A model generated the notes under the pieces. It searched no databases. It worked only from the letters and a program-made list of their open reading frames with translations, and was not told where the DNA came from. Position numbers and translations under genes: made by a program. Below are positions 34,245 to 46,255 of a DNA stretch of 64,000 nucleotides, in pieces. Source of the stretch: Pinus tabuliformis (taxonomy: Eukaryota > Streptophyta > Pinopsida > Pinales > Pinaceae); the NCBI GenBank assembly GCA_031772625.1, contig CM062820.1:311433340-311497339 (forward strand), given 5' to 3'. Positions within the stretch are counted from its first letter, which is position 1. Each line of letters opens with the position of its first letter.

Positions 34245-34679
34245 ATTCTCCAAGAAAGAGTTATGCCCAATCTCCCAAGATGACCTGATTATATACTTTT
34301 TCAGTAGAGATAACTTGTACGAAGTTCGACGTGTCAATGTTTCGACCTTCGGACCTGAAACTAATACTAAGAAAACTACAGGTTGTCCTTTTTCTATAAC
34401 TTCTTACAAAATTTCAATCTGATGCTTAGAAATAAAGTTATGACGATTTTCTCCAGGTCACCTGTTTGAGATATAATTCGGGATCCTGCAAAAACCCTAA
34501 CTTCCTTGGATCATATCTCTGAAAATATATCATGACAAAATTTGAAATTTAGAATCGAGGTTTAGAGAGATTTCGACTCAAATGGGTTTTGTTTTTAGCT
34601 TCTGAAACGTTGCATAAAAACTGTTATAGCGAAAATGCCACGATGACCTTTTTGAGGCAGCGAAACCCTAGAATCTAAA

Positions 34680-34691
34680 GCTCTCATACCA
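34680..34691 (-). other. Primer-binding site, initiator-Met tRNA type
   Basis: The minus strand reads TGGTATGAGAGC two bases from the 5' LTR, one base different from the common plant initiator-Met site TGGTATCAGAGC. This fixes which LTR is the 5' one and the minus-strand orientation. Confidence 0.8.
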
Positions 34692-34693
34692 AA

Positions 34694-35024
34694 TGTTATG
34701 AAACCAACTCACAAAAAGATAGAAAAGTTATATCAACGCCTTGAAAATCAGCCTCTTCAGGGTGGGGGGAAGTTACATTACACAAATGAACAATTCTTGG
34801 ATGATGCAAATGACAAGACCTCCTTTCTATATATATGAGTCCAAGGGGTCATAATATAATCAAAGTCGACATAACAATAATAACGTAAGGGCATAACAAT
34901 AAGAATAGTGGGCTTCTATGGGGAACAATAATAAAAATATGGGGACTACATGGACACAACAATATAATAAGGGGGTTGCACTAATAACAATAAGGGGTTA
35001 CACTAGTAGTATAGGGACCTAACA
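34694..35024 (-). repeat. 5' LTR of the outer chromovirus
   Basis: 331 bp, near-copy of 20698-21031. Read on the minus strand it has TG...CA ends and a TATATATA-type box at about 34828-34837, placing the transcription start to its left. Small (334 bp) LTRs are ordinary for chromoviruses. Confidence 0.9.
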
Positions 35025-35029
35025 CCATC

Positions 35030-35930
35030 CCTGCAACATAGCTAATTCTTTGCAACAAAAGAGCCTTTGAAACCTTAGGATTATAGATATGTGCCTCAAT
35101 ATCTTATGAGGATGACCATGTGATTTACCTATTTTTTTATTTTATTTATGGTACCTCTCATGCCCACATTTCAGACATATCTCTTTGTCAACATATTCTC
35201 CTTTATATAGAATACAATCATTCAGATATGCGTGCCATGATATGTACTCAACACCAAACTATTTCAATAATTGTTTTTCCTATTCACAACTACTCGACAA
35301 GACATTATCACTTAGAAGAACCTTATCTTTGAATAACTTGTAGTTGGTGGGAAATATAAATGTACAATGTCAATATTTAAATGTTTATAAAATTGACCAT
35401 TTTTTATGTTGATTGTGTGATAATATTTATCAAAATATAAGGGACTTGATCGATCATGTAGGTTAATTACCTCAATATTGTTGAGAAACATGCATTCGAC
35501 ATGCCAAACTTTTCTTTCAATTTGTATGGTAAAATCATTGTCCCCAACTGAGTAGACTTTGATTGGAAGCCAGCTCGAAAGAGAGGGGTGGTGGAAGAAG
35601 ATTTCAAGATTTCGAATAAAGTATCAGTTATATGAGAATCATCCCTACCTCATCATTATTGAATGCATCTAACAATGTTTCCTCCATGGAAGTTGTATCC
35701 CGTAAGTAATCATCCATACCAACCTGCATTTGATTGCCTCTATTGCAAACTTGTGATGAAGAACTACTATTGTTGTAGTCATTCCTAATTGGTGAATTAG
35801 ACGTAGCAATAATTGAATAGGTGCTTGATTCAACCATTCTTTGTATGCCTCCTCTTCGAGTCTTTCTCTTTATGCAACCTTCTCTCGACTTGATGTTGTA
35901 GAAGATGGTAAGTGGCTCATTTATCATCAC
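35030..35930 (-). pseudogene. CACTA transposase TNP2, N-terminal part
   Basis: The minus strand from 35930 opens a frame with MMINEPLTIFYN, then DDYLRDTTSMEETLLDAF. Further on come AYLNDCILYKGEYVDKEICL with a CX2C pair (35160-35242), and then ILRFQRLFCCKELAMLQGW (35030-35110). The latter two match the standard TNP2 stretches 'CPNDCILYxxE...CxxCxxSR' and 'LRYFPLxPRLQRLFxSKxxAxxMRW'. The match stops precisely at the CCATC duplication of the inserted chromovirus and resumes on its far side at 20692. Stops lie between the blocks, so it is a pseudogene. The true first exon could lie further right. Confidence 0.78.
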
Positions 35931-35934
35931 TAGA

Positions 35935-38090
35935 ATCCTAATTTCAAAAAATATTGAACATTAGTACATCAATGATATTAGTAAGAACAATGCAATTGAT
36001 TTGTCCAAATTACATTATACTAAACAATTATTACCATCATTGATACAGGATTGCAGCTAGAAGATGCCATGTTTCAATTAGCAAGGTGAATTAGCTATCC
36101 ATTTTCATCTAACAATTGTTTGCGATATGTTGCTCCTAATAAGAGCTTTTGGCGTTTTTGAAATGGAGGAATAACTTTTGCATTTGAAATCAATTCTTAA
36201 TCATGATCTTGCTAATTTGGATACATTTTTATTCAAAATGACATGGATAAAAAGAATAAAAAAATTTCAATTAGATAATCTAAATATAAATAAAATATAA
36301 ACCTACTGGATATGGAAAGGGAGAATTCCGCGAAAGACTTTGAGAAATACGGAACGAGATGGAAATTGGCCATTTGATATTATGATATTTTGTCTTTACA
36401 TTTGAGAAAAATTAGAAATAAAATTTTGTGTACATACCTTTTCGAGAACCATATAACCACAATTTGAATGTCAATATAATTTTCAAACCATTTTTCAAGA
36501 ATAAGACGAATTTAAGCTGAAACTGTATACTATGGACTACTGTAATTCATGTGGATCTGTTCTAAAGGATAATTTGAGATGAATATGCCAATTTATGTGA
36601 GAAAAAAATTTCTAATAACTTTTAAATCCTATCGGTTCTCTTATCAAAACTGACTGTACCGATGTGTTTACTTAATAAACACACCAATGCATTACATAAT
36701 AATTGCACCGGTTTTTGGGATTTCACAAATAAAAAAGTAGTTCTATCATATCGATGCTCTTCTGAAATTAACGACACTAGCGTGTTTAAATAAAAGCTAC
36801 ACTAGGGAGTTAAAATAATAACCGTACTTGTTTCTGAGATTTTGAAAACAAAAGTATTCTATCATATCATTGCTCTTGTAAACAAGACAACACTAATGCG
36901 ATTAAATAAAAGCAACACTAATATGCATGTGATTCCATGATTTCGAAAACAAAAAGGAATTTTATCATGTCAATGCTCTTATAACAACTACAACACCAAT
37001 GTATTTAAATAAAAACTGCATCGTTGAGTTAATATTTCCTTATAATAACTCAAGGTTTAATTTTAGTAAACTTTAAGTTGTTTTACAGTAACCATCCTTG
37101 AATGTCTTCATATAGGTGCTAACATAGAAAGAAAAGACATCAGAATAATTGATTGACAATGGGTTAAATATGGGTTGTGAATATATGTTGTCATATCAAA
37201 AATTAATTGTGGAATTTGTAAGTATTTATGTTGTTTTACTTCTTTGAGTTTATAATTAATAGAACAAAAAAATCTTTATCTTAGATCTATGATTAATAAT
37301 GGGGTATAAAACTTGCAAGAGACAAAGAATGGAACTACGCCAATGGAAGAGTTATTGCAACAAGCCATGAGACTTGGTTTTGAAACCATGTGTATAGTTC
37401 GTGAGTCCCTTCTTGCTATGGTACATTTCTATTCGATTTACATTGATGTATATTATTTATTTTAATTTTCATTATTCTCACCAATGTAGATATACTCATT
37501 AAACTTTATTTTTCTGTTTGCAGATGGAACAAGATCAAGAAGACCAAAACAATTGATGCAATCAACAAAACATTCACCCAAATAACATAAGTCATGGAAG
37601 TAGCCTAAGCATTGATAGCAATTCCAACGAAGAATGCTGATCTATTTGGATGCCAATGCAAGTTGTTTTATTTTTTGAAATAATTATCAGTGAAAATTAG
37701 AGATTTTGTTTAATGTAATGGACATAGTGTCTTAATTGAAAGACAAGGGGTTACCAATAACTATCCCATTTTGTGACATAGAGTCTCTTATTGATATATA
37801 ATAAAATACATTTTAATTTATTCTATTGCATTATTCAATGTCGTTGTGCAATGTTACACTAGTGATTAAATATATGGATGATTAAATATTATAATGAAGA
37901 GATTTGAATTCTGATAATATAACAAATCAATCCAAACATCATATACAAATGCACTAATCAAAATTTAATTTATATGAATATTTTTATAAGATATATGTCA
38001 ATTTTTCGATGAATAATGGATTTAAAAAATAACAATAATTGCATTGTCACAGGTCGATGTTTCTAAAAAAGAGAAAATCTCATACAAAAA
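35935..38090. repeat. 5' part of the CACTA element with a ~113-bp subterminal tandem array
   Basis: No coding region is recognised. Units beginning near 36655, 36769, 36886 and 36993 (periods about 114, 117 and 107) share ATGTGTTTAAATAAAA-like starts, a central GATTTCGAAAACAAAA and TTCTATCATATCGATGCTCTT ends. The fourth unit is partial. Such subterminal arrays bind the TNPA-type protein in En/Spm elements; that role is inferred here. Confidence 0.7.
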
Positions 38091-38610
38091 ACTGGTGCAT
38101 CTATAACATAAATACACACTGGTGCATTTTTATTATCCAAAATCACTGTTACAACAAGCTTTTTTCATGATCGACACCTTTTTTGAAAATGAAAGCACCA
38201 AGGCATTATATTCTTTAAGCACTGATATTGTTTGCATTTAAAGCCCTGGTGCATTGTAATTCTTAATGCACCAGTGCTTTCATAGAACTAATGCCCCAGT
38301 GCTATAAAATATTATATCCAACCCCGGTGCATTATTCAATTTAATAGCACCAATTATTTTATATTAGTAGTCCACCTATAGGTTTATAAAAATCATACGC
38401 ATCGGAGCTACGAGTTTAAATAAAAGCATAAGGTTTGCAATATTTTTTTCCTGCCCCAGTGTCGTTCCTGGAAAAAATGCCCCAAGTTGTTTTCTAATAT
38501 ATATGCACCAGGTCAGTATACATTCCAAGAACAAGTGTTCTTTGCATTTAACACCTTGTGCATTTAGTTATGTATACAACCCCAGTTCTTTTATATGTTT
38601 AGCACACCGA
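38090..38610. repeat. CACTA subterminal short repeats
   Basis: A short motif around GCACCAGTGC / CTGGTGCATT recurs about ten times in both orientations (for example near 38092, 38121, 38248, 38268, 38292, 38325 and 38506). Clustered direct and inverted 10- to 20-bp motifs just inside the ends are the hallmark of CACTA elements and are expected transposase-binding sites. Confidence 0.7.
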
Positions 38611-38703
38611 TGTTATTTTTCCATGAAGCACACTGCTAAAAAGCATCTGCTAAAACCTCTAGCTGCCCAAATATTTTCAGTTGTGATAAAGTTCCATTAT
38701 AAT

Positions 38704-38747
38704 CTCCACTAAAACATCTGCTACCACATACAGATGTTTTAGTGGAG
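38704..38747. repeat. Hairpin near the CACTA right end
   Basis: Arms CTCCACTAAAACATCTG (38704-38720) and its exact reverse complement (38731-38747) enclose 10 bases. Nearby copies of CATCTGCTAAAACCTCT (about 38642-38662) and AACCTCTGTTATAACC repeat the same theme, so the hairpin consists of subterminal motifs in head-to-head order, 80 bp from the terminus. Confidence 0.8.
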
Positions 38748-38810
38748 GTTTTTTGACAAATTTTACCAAATTTATAATATTAAAAACCTCTGTTATAACC
38801 TTTTCTAGAA

Positions 38811-38828
38811 GGTATTTTCCTTATAGTG
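38811..38828. repeat. Right terminal repeat of the CACTA element
   Basis: The reverse complement reads CACTATAAGGAAAATACC, starting with the diagnostic CACTA. The next three bases TTA may be the target duplication. The matching left end was not found. Confidence 0.75.
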
Positions 38829-41800
38829 TTAACATTTAAAAAATATATCTGTACTTAATACATAAGAAAATTTAAAGTGTCAAAAAAATGCTTCAAAAAA
38901 AGAAAGGTTGGATCAACACTTTTCAAAATCAGCATGAAAAGCATGATTTTTTGTTACCTCTAAAAAACCAAGAACTTGGTACAATTCTTGTTAAGTTGGT
39001 GACTTTGTTATTTTGGAACTATTTCCTATGTGTCAAGTTAGAGTAATTTTCTTTGTTTTTCTACATTAACAAGTAAGACTACGTTTAGATTTAAATTTAC
39101 TTCTCATTCTTTAAAGAATCTCCTTATGTAAGAAAAATGCATCTGGTGGCCTAGTTAAGCCCTTTTTTAGTCCATTAAAAGACTGTATTCTTCAAGCAGC
39201 GATAAGAAGGGCTAGTCTTTCCTTTTTCTGGTTAGCACAAACAATCGATATCATAAGCTAGAAGGTAAAAGGTAGAGTAGATCCATACATTTAGACTAGT
39301 TTAAAATAGATTAGGCATATAGTTAGGTTATTTTTAGGTTGAGGCACTGTGCCAATAACTAGACAAAATCACCATCCTAAATGGGTAAAGGCCTAATTGG
39401 GGCCCAACCAAGAGATCTCCCCAGTGTTAATTATGGTCAATTTTTGCCATCAGAACCTTGCTATATTTCTCTATTTACCATATTTCTCTATTTGCTCCAT
39501 TTACTATTTTTTTCGATTTATTTTCCTTCCTTACACAACCTAAATCACTATCTATATAATTAATGCCATACATTTACATTAAAATATTAAATTATAAAAC
39601 ATGCGAAAGATTTTTAATAGAATAAAAATATATATATTTCTATATATAAATATGTGAAATTTATATAAATATAATCAATATTATTAAAAATACACATATA
39701 TTATTTATATTTTAATTTTTTATAAATATGTTATTATTAAATTTCTTAAATATTATTTTACATGGTTAAAAAATTATTTATATATTTAGAAATTATTTAT
39801 TAAATAAATATAATTGTATTTATTAAAATTAATATTCTACTAATTAAAAATTTCAAAATGTAAATACTTAAAGCTCAACAATCATATTGGTATATCGATT
39901 AAATGCCTTGCAAGTAAAAATTGTGTGTAACGACCCTCGACCCTTATTAGCGTTTCGTGCATTAACCAATTCATCACAATTTTTTTTTAATTAAATAGCT
40001 ATCACACTTAACTTTAAACAAACAAATTTAAAAATTGAATGCCATGCTATATCTAGTATTTTTGTCTTATGGTCCACATTAATAAACATCCTTTTTAGGG
40101 TCAAAAATACGAGGTTCTTTGTAGTCCTCAAGGACAAATTCAGTAAAACCACTAGTGGAATGTAGGGAATGTTTTTGATAATTAGGCTGAAAAGTTCTTT
40201 TTTCAAAGTTTTATTTTTGCTTTTCTTTCTCGATCGAATCTGTCATTGTAATAGGAGATTCGAATAACACTAGCCATTATCTTACATTGGAAATGCCTCT
40301 TTCAAAATCTAAGCTACAACATATTCATACAATAATTCTAGAAAATCTATCACCATTCCCAACCACACAGGGAAAACATGTTTTAAAAGATCTCAATACT
40401 TTAGGAGATAGTTTGGCCAACCAAGCTTATCTCTAGAGCCTAGAACCATGACTGTAAAAAGGTTCTTTGAGGGAGAAAATGATACCATCGTCTATTGGAA
40501 ATGTGCATTCAATTAATAAGCATGGAGGTATTGAGTTATGCATGTCTAGAACATGGTATTCCACACCACCTTGGGACAACAATGGTGGAATTAAGTTGAA
40601 CCACCATTTTGTGAGAAGCCATTAGAGAGCTAATTGATTCCAAGCCTTGGGGATTTGTGAGAGGTACCAAATAATCATCTTTGTGATTGGAATTCCTCTT
40701 TAGGTGACGAGGCAGAATTTCCCCATGTGAATGGAGTGATATAATCATGTTCGGTCCATTCAATGTTGCATCTTGTGTGACATCAAAGACATAAATCTAC
40801 AAAAAATAATGAGAATACAACACTAGATTCATGGAAAATTAGAGTATTTATGGTTTCAATTATCCCCTCTCCCCTAGTGGTACTCAATTGGGACATCAAT
40901 GAATTTAGGGAGGTAATTCTTACACGATATCCCTTGAATAATTCATTAGACTTGGTTTTGCATTCATCCTCACACAAGTAGGGAAGTGAATGTCATTGTT
41001 GCACTTAATAATAAGAGAATTAGAGGTCATATGGACAGGAATTAGATGCAATCAAAATATGTTTATATCATAAGAAGCATGGACACCATAAAAGGTAGGA
41101 AAGGAAATAAAGGAAGGGAAGCACATGTGTAATACAAGGATGTAAGAATGGATATTGTAGTGTTGAGAAGGAAGGTAGACAGTTTGGTGGTTTAGGTGGA
41201 CACACTAACCAACATTCTCTCCTCTCATCAACAACAAATTCATGATGTGAATATGAAATTGCAGTGCCTTCAACACTAGATGAAAAATTCCCATGCTATA
41301 TAGTAGGGAGAAGCACATGAATGTGAACAAAGAGTTCTTTTAGAAAATTCAACCTAATTTGCTTCAATTGAATTTCCTAAACTCAATCAAGTGACAATTT
41401 GATTACTATAAATGATTAGAATTCCTAAATATTATAAATTTAGTTGAATGCCTACCAATTGTTATTACTTTTTAGACCTCACTTATAAATTATTTCCTTA
41501 TGAAATTTTTAACATCTTATAACAAAATAGAGGCACAACTAACATGCTCAAACCACTTTAGTTACAAAATATTATGTTGCATTTTTCTTCATAAAAGTAT
41601 TGATGTAGTTTTTTAAACATGATTGAACACCATTTTTCTAATATAAACTAGTGCAACCATATAAATTAAATTGTTGGTAAACGCTGATAGGCATTAATCC
41701 ATAATAAACATCAAAATAGTTAATTCATGATAGATATATAACTTTTTTTTTCTTTTTTCTTTTTTCAAGGAATAAATTTTTAGTTCCTTCAAAATAGGAT

Positions 41801-42239
41801 ATTACATAATGAGGTAATAGATTTTGACTAGTCAGTCACTAGGAAGGTTGGACCATATCCAAAAGTGTACTCTTCTAAGAGAGGTTGAAGATAAAAAGTT
41901 TTCGCATTGTTCAAAATAATACATACATGCACTAATGTTTGGCCTTTCAGGGCCATGAAACCAAAAAAACTATTAGACGAATGGAAAACTAAAAGCATAA
42001 CAAAAATACAAAGCTAAGAAGTGGGCTGACTCTATAGCTAAGACCTATAATTTCTCTTGCTTATTGCTCAAAGAGCGACCAATAGTGGGGGGAATGTCGA
42101 GATGTTTCTCAATTCACTTTAGTTATTGATTCAGGTATGTCATATGCTAGTGTACATGCTCCATGGAGAGGAGGATATCTTCTCATTTCTCATGTTGATC
42201 CAACAAAATCATGTCCATGGGAAATTTCATGTGCCAGTT
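38829..42239. other. Spacer without a recognised gene
   Basis: 39,560-39,950 is extremely AT-rich. Two minus-strand frames at 40,536-40,763 and 40,783-40,977 (GPNMIISLHSHGEILPRHLK, KTKSNELFKGYRVRITSLNS) look somewhat protein-like but match no family I know. A T-rich run at 41,741-41,768 followed by AAGGAATAAATTTTTAG may be the tail of a minus-strand L1-like element. Confidence 0.35.
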
Positions 42240-44324
42240 TGTTGGGTGCAGGAATGCACTTGAGAAAACTCCTCAACACTTAATTGTCAACCTGAGGGTC
42301 TAGTAAACTTAGAGACGAAGCACAGTCAATGCCAAAAATGGTATGAAATTTTCCTATCTCTAATCCTACTTCTTAAAGGAAATCCTTTGCAAAATCAAAC
42401 AGAAAACAATTGGAAAGGTAATTGAGACCAAAGAAACTCTAGTGTTGGAATGTAAAAGACAATTTGCATGTAAATCAAGTAAAGAAATTCCACACAATAG
42501 AAACAATCTCAAATGATGTAGTGAAATTCTATGTTCATCTTTAGATGGATGGATAACAGTATGACAAGTGGGGCCTTGCAGAACTCTATCTTCCTTATGA
42601 TCTTCCTTCCACACAAACTACCTATCCTTGCACTATTACAATCTGCTTGCACTAGTGCAGCTACAGTATTTTTGTGCAAAAGTATATGTGACCTTCCTTA
42701 CTAAAGACTTATGTCTTAGTGAAGGTGCTCTAAGCCTAAGGGCTTAGAGCACTCTGTTTCTATGACAAGAGACTAGCTCTTGCATTGTAGCAGAGCTTCC
42801 TTCACCTAGATTCCAAATTACTTACAAAAGGACTGAAAGATGTGCTCAAAAAGAATTGCAACTGTAAATGAAATTCTAAAGTAAATTATCTATGGAAAAG
42901 GAAATGCTTCAATTCATTAAACCTTGTAAAGGAAATAAACTTCATGAAATAGAAGAAATTTAAAAGAATCAAACAGTTGTCTAAGTGTTTTGCATGTGTT
43001 CACTAACTTTAGTAATCCATTCAAAGATGTTTATGTTCTCTGCAAGTATAACATGTTTATGACAATTTTATGCAACTGCTTACAAATCCTCTTAAAGATG
43101 TACTTTTAATACTAAAGACAGTTACTAAGTTAATGATTCATTCACTTGTGAAATGACTGGAAATAATATGCAAAGAACTGATTCACTGTTCGCCACAAAA
43201 TAATGATTAAACAAAAGTGCAGGCAATGACATGCACTGGTGTAGGAAGGAGTTCCTTGTACGATTCGATAAAAAATGATTCAAAACAAAGATTGAGAGTA
43301 AAGGAAATGCAAGAAAGTTATTTCATAAACAAATTAAACACCACTAACTCTCAAACCATGGATCCATTTCACACATTAGCTACAAAAGATATTTTAAATC
43401 AAAACTTGAAAGATAAAGATTAAAACTATAACATCACATAGATGCAAACAAAATATCCACACCTTCTTTTTGAATAACGAAAACAAGAGGGGTAAACAAG
43501 CTGGATTGGCTGTGCCCTAGCCAACCAGCTCGTTCCCCTTCTAAGGAATGTAAAAGCTCAGCACTTCAAATATACATCAAATATAAACTCAACACTATGT
43601 ATTCAAATCATGGCAGCTTTCTTGTATTACTCGATTCAGCAAATATACATAACAGAGCAGTCCATCCCTAGAGTTGAGGCGATAACCAAATTACATAAAA
43701 CAAAATTACAATTGATGGTTCACTGACTAGCCTCCTCCTACCTATAATCTATATCTTATATATCCTTTCGGCTCTAGTCGTTTTCACTAATTACAGACAT
43801 TTCTTGTTCAAGCCTTTTGGTCGAATAGACTTAGAAACTGAAATTACAAACTTGGCCAGCAGTTATAATACACATGAATCTCGCTTGGCCGTAACCTAAA
43901 TTTGGAAAATATTCCCTGACTGTGCACCACCTATTATCCTACTTCAGTTCATCAACCGCTAAACTCGGAGTCAAGGATCGAGACCCATCCTTGTGGAAGA
44001 TTTGGCTTCTCAGAAATCTCGGACAGGCTTCGTGGCGGTGCAGGAATCTACCTGCACTAGTCATACTTATTCATAATTAATACTAAGTTCCATGATTACT
44101 TGAAAAAATTAATATGAGTTACAAGAGATATGTAAATAGGCATGAAATCCATATAAAATGATTAATAAAGTGTTGTAATAAATCTTAATATAAAATATGA
44201 GCATGTGCAGGAATGGGTAACTATCTTGTACTAGTGTAGGAAAGGATGGTCTTTTATTGAGATAAAACAGAGGTTGATTTTGATGGAAATGGGTTAGAAA
44301 ATAGGGAAATTTAGGATACCAACA
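42240..44324 (-). repeat. 3' LTR of the second Athila/Tat-like element
   Basis: 2085 bp; minus-strand ends TGTTGGTATCC...TGCACCCAACA, with a polypurine tract (CTTAGGGATGGGAGGA, 44325-44340) directly upstream. A minus-strand TATA-like box lies at about 43757-43766. The left flanking bases are CAGTT (42235-42239), the expected target duplication. It contains a perfect 12-bp-arm hairpin at 42725-42752. Confidence 0.88.
42725..42752. repeat. Conserved LTR hairpin, copy in the 3' LTR
   Basis: Arms GTGCTCTAAGCC and GGCTTAGAGCAC are exact complements around a TAAG loop. The same 28 bases occur unchanged at 53794-53821 in the other LTR. A smaller hairpin, AAGACTTATGTCTT, sits just to its left. Confidence 0.85.
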
Positions 44325-44349
44325 TCCTCCCATCCCTAAGTTATTAAGT

Positions 44350-46255
44350 GTCCTCAAACAATGTTTTACCTCTGCAAAAAACCTTCAAAAATAGATGACC
44401 AACTCCTCAGTCCTGAACTTCAATGTTTATTCCTACCTTTACTACCTTTGGCTTCTTATCTCGGGCTTTTCGTAGCTGCTTAGTCACCTTCTTGAGGCAT
44501 CTATAGCATTTGGAAGCCCAATACTTCCATACCTTTAGTTGCTGCTTCTGCCTCTTTACTTCTGTAAGTAACTCCACCTCGCTCTGTTTCTGCCAACTCT
44601 ACTCTTTCATGACCTGGTTCAAAGCCTCTAGGTCATGGACTTTTTGCTCCAGATCTACTATTCTATTATTGAGGAAAAGAGTGGAGGGTGTTGTGCTAAG
44701 ATCTTCAGGTGTGAATGTCTTTTCTGCCACAGACTTGAAACAAGTCCCATCATCATCATCAAGGTCAAGGCTGTCAAAAGATTACTTTATGACATCGTCG
44801 AGGATTTCTATACTTGGGGTTTTATTGTTATTGAGGGTTTTGATGCCCTCACCAATCTTCGTGCCTTGTGCACTCAATTCCCCAGGGCTCTTAACACCTT
44901 GTTCTCCTGGCTTCTAAGGGGATTCAACACCTTGTCTTTCCAAATCAGTAGGGGTTTCGATTCCTCGCTTTTCTACAACTGGAGGGACTTCAGTATCCTG
45001 TCCTTCAAACACCACAGGGTCTTCACTACCCTGACCTTCAAAAATCGTAGGGTCTTCAGTAACCCACTCCTCGAAATTGTTAAGGTTCTCTACGTCTGTC
45101 TCACTTAAGTTATCAAGAGCCCCTGCATGTTGTTCCTCTTAGTCCTCCTCCTCTTGGACTTCACCAGTATGCAATGTCAATGTCATCTTTCTGATCCTTA
45201 GGCTGTTGACAAATGTTGACAACGGGAAGTTGTCTTCTGCATTCTCCTCATCTTCCACAATGTGTGCCACTGCGTCTCCAAGCACCGAGAGATTATGAAC
45301 AGTGGGGGAAACTTGGGGTGTTTCATTGATTACAATTGGAGAAATCAACTGGTTTGTCCCTTGAGCGATAGTCTTCCTCCTCATCGAGGTTCTAGTCTTC
45401 CTCTTCTTTGTCGCGGGTGGAGTGTTCTCAATAGCCCTCTTCTCTACTTGCACTGGTGAACTTTTACCTTGTCGCTTGGCAAGAGAGAGTGTCCCTGCCT
45501 TTATCTTCTTTCTTGTACTTGTGCTAGTAGACTCTTCTGCACCCCTTTCTCGGAATTCTTTCATAAACACTCCCCACGTTATCCCCTTTTATTCTAACTT
45601 CTTCTTGACAAAAATCATAATAAGCCCATGATGGCAGCGCTTGTTTGCAACTTGGCTTGCACTTTCACTCTGCACATTTTTCGCCATCTTCTCAAGGATC
45701 CTGAGCAAGAAGTGAGGAAAATTAATCAATTTTCCTGCCTCGAAATGAAACAGCAATTGAAGGTCGTATACAAATGCCAAGGTATAGTGTCCATCTCTGA
45801 TTACAAACTTCTGCAATATAAATAGTAAATCTCACCACTTTCCAACCATCGCAGTCTGTGGAAGTCCCTTTCTCCAATCGACCTTAATTTTCTTGTCGAC
45901 CACAAACCAGTGCCAAGGCTTCTTCACGAGCCGCTCCTTTTTAAACCAGTGCTCCCCTGTAACTGGCAAGCCTATGGCTTGTGTGATGAACTCCTCTGTA
46001 ATTTTGAATTTTAAGGACTCGATCCTGACTCGACCTTCTTTTAACGTCCTTGTAAACTCCGATGCCACAGCCATGTCGAACCTGTCAAACTTTTGTAGGA
46101 ATGGCAGGAACCCAGATTCTTGCAACAGTGCAAGATTTTTCCTATACTTGGTGGTTTTTTCAATTTCCTACAAAGACAGCGGTTCATTCCTCACAGGTGC
46201 CATTTCGAACCACACTCCGCTTCGCTCTATTCACACCCTTGAAGGAGTTTCTGAC
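44350..46255 (-). mobile_element. Accessory gene of the second Athila/Tat-like element (helical module plus coiled coil)
   Basis: The minus strand gives a helical module (46125-45832: FLPFLQKFDRFDMAVASEFT, FKITEEFITQAIGLPVTGEH, WFKKERLVKKPW) and a second globular part (VIRDGHYTLAFVYDLQLLFH, 45816-45600). A basic Ser/Thr-rich linker with KKRKTRTSMRRK (a possible nuclear signal) follows, then an acidic repeat region with FEGQGSEDP/FEGQDTEVP-like units (44900-45060), and a coiled coil (RIVDLEQKVHDLEALNQVMK, 44580-44680). It lies in sense between integrase and 3' LTR. The first module matches the fragment at 23913-24293. No signal peptide or transmembrane segment is seen, which argues against a true envelope. 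The function is unknown and the copy is broken. Confidence 0.68.

Larger units (their letters stand above)
20698..35024 (-). mobile_element. Ty3/gypsy chromovirus (outer retroelement), inserted in the CACTA transposase
   Basis: LTRs at 34694-35024 (5') and 20698-21031 (3') share TGTTATGAAAC...CTAACA ends and are flanked by the exact 5-bp duplication CCATC (20693-20697 and 35025-35029). By eye they differ at roughly 11% of positions, so this is the older of the two nested retroelements. Parts recognised are an initiator-Met-like primer-binding site, gag, the end of integrase, a chromodomain and a polypurine tract. Reverse transcriptase and RNase H are not found, so the copy is broken and could not move alone. 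It is itself split by the Athila/Tat-like element 22683-34244. Confidence 0.92.
17830..38828 (-). mobile_element. CACTA (En/Spm-like) DNA transposon, split by nested retroelements
   Basis: A TNP2-type transposase reads on the minus strand from about 35.93 kb down to 17.83 kb, interrupted by the retroelement block 20698-35024. The right end is defined by a terminal motif whose reverse complement is CACTATAAGGAAAATACC (38811-38828), followed by TTA as a possible 3-bp target duplication. Inside this end are subterminal repeats, a ~113-bp tandem array and a 17-bp-arm hairpin, all usual for CACTA ends. Without the nested block the part seen is about 6.7 kb. The left terminal repeat was not found, so 17830 is the end of recognisable coding sequence and not the true edge. 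The second (TNPA-like) gene is not recognised. Confidence 0.85.

Noticed and set aside
36655-37036. Tandem array considered as a CRISPR-like or centromeric satellite
   Set aside because: Only about 3.3 diverged units, no spacer structure, and the position just inside a CACTA end explains it.
41741-41790. T-rich run with AAGGAATAAATTTTTAG considered as a complete L1-like insertion
   Set aside because: It resembles an L1 tail, but no target duplication or second end could be located.
44350-46255. Accessory gene considered as a retroviral-type envelope
   Set aside because: No signal peptide, no transmembrane helix and no furin-like site are visible; a basic patch and a coiled coil fit an internal protein.
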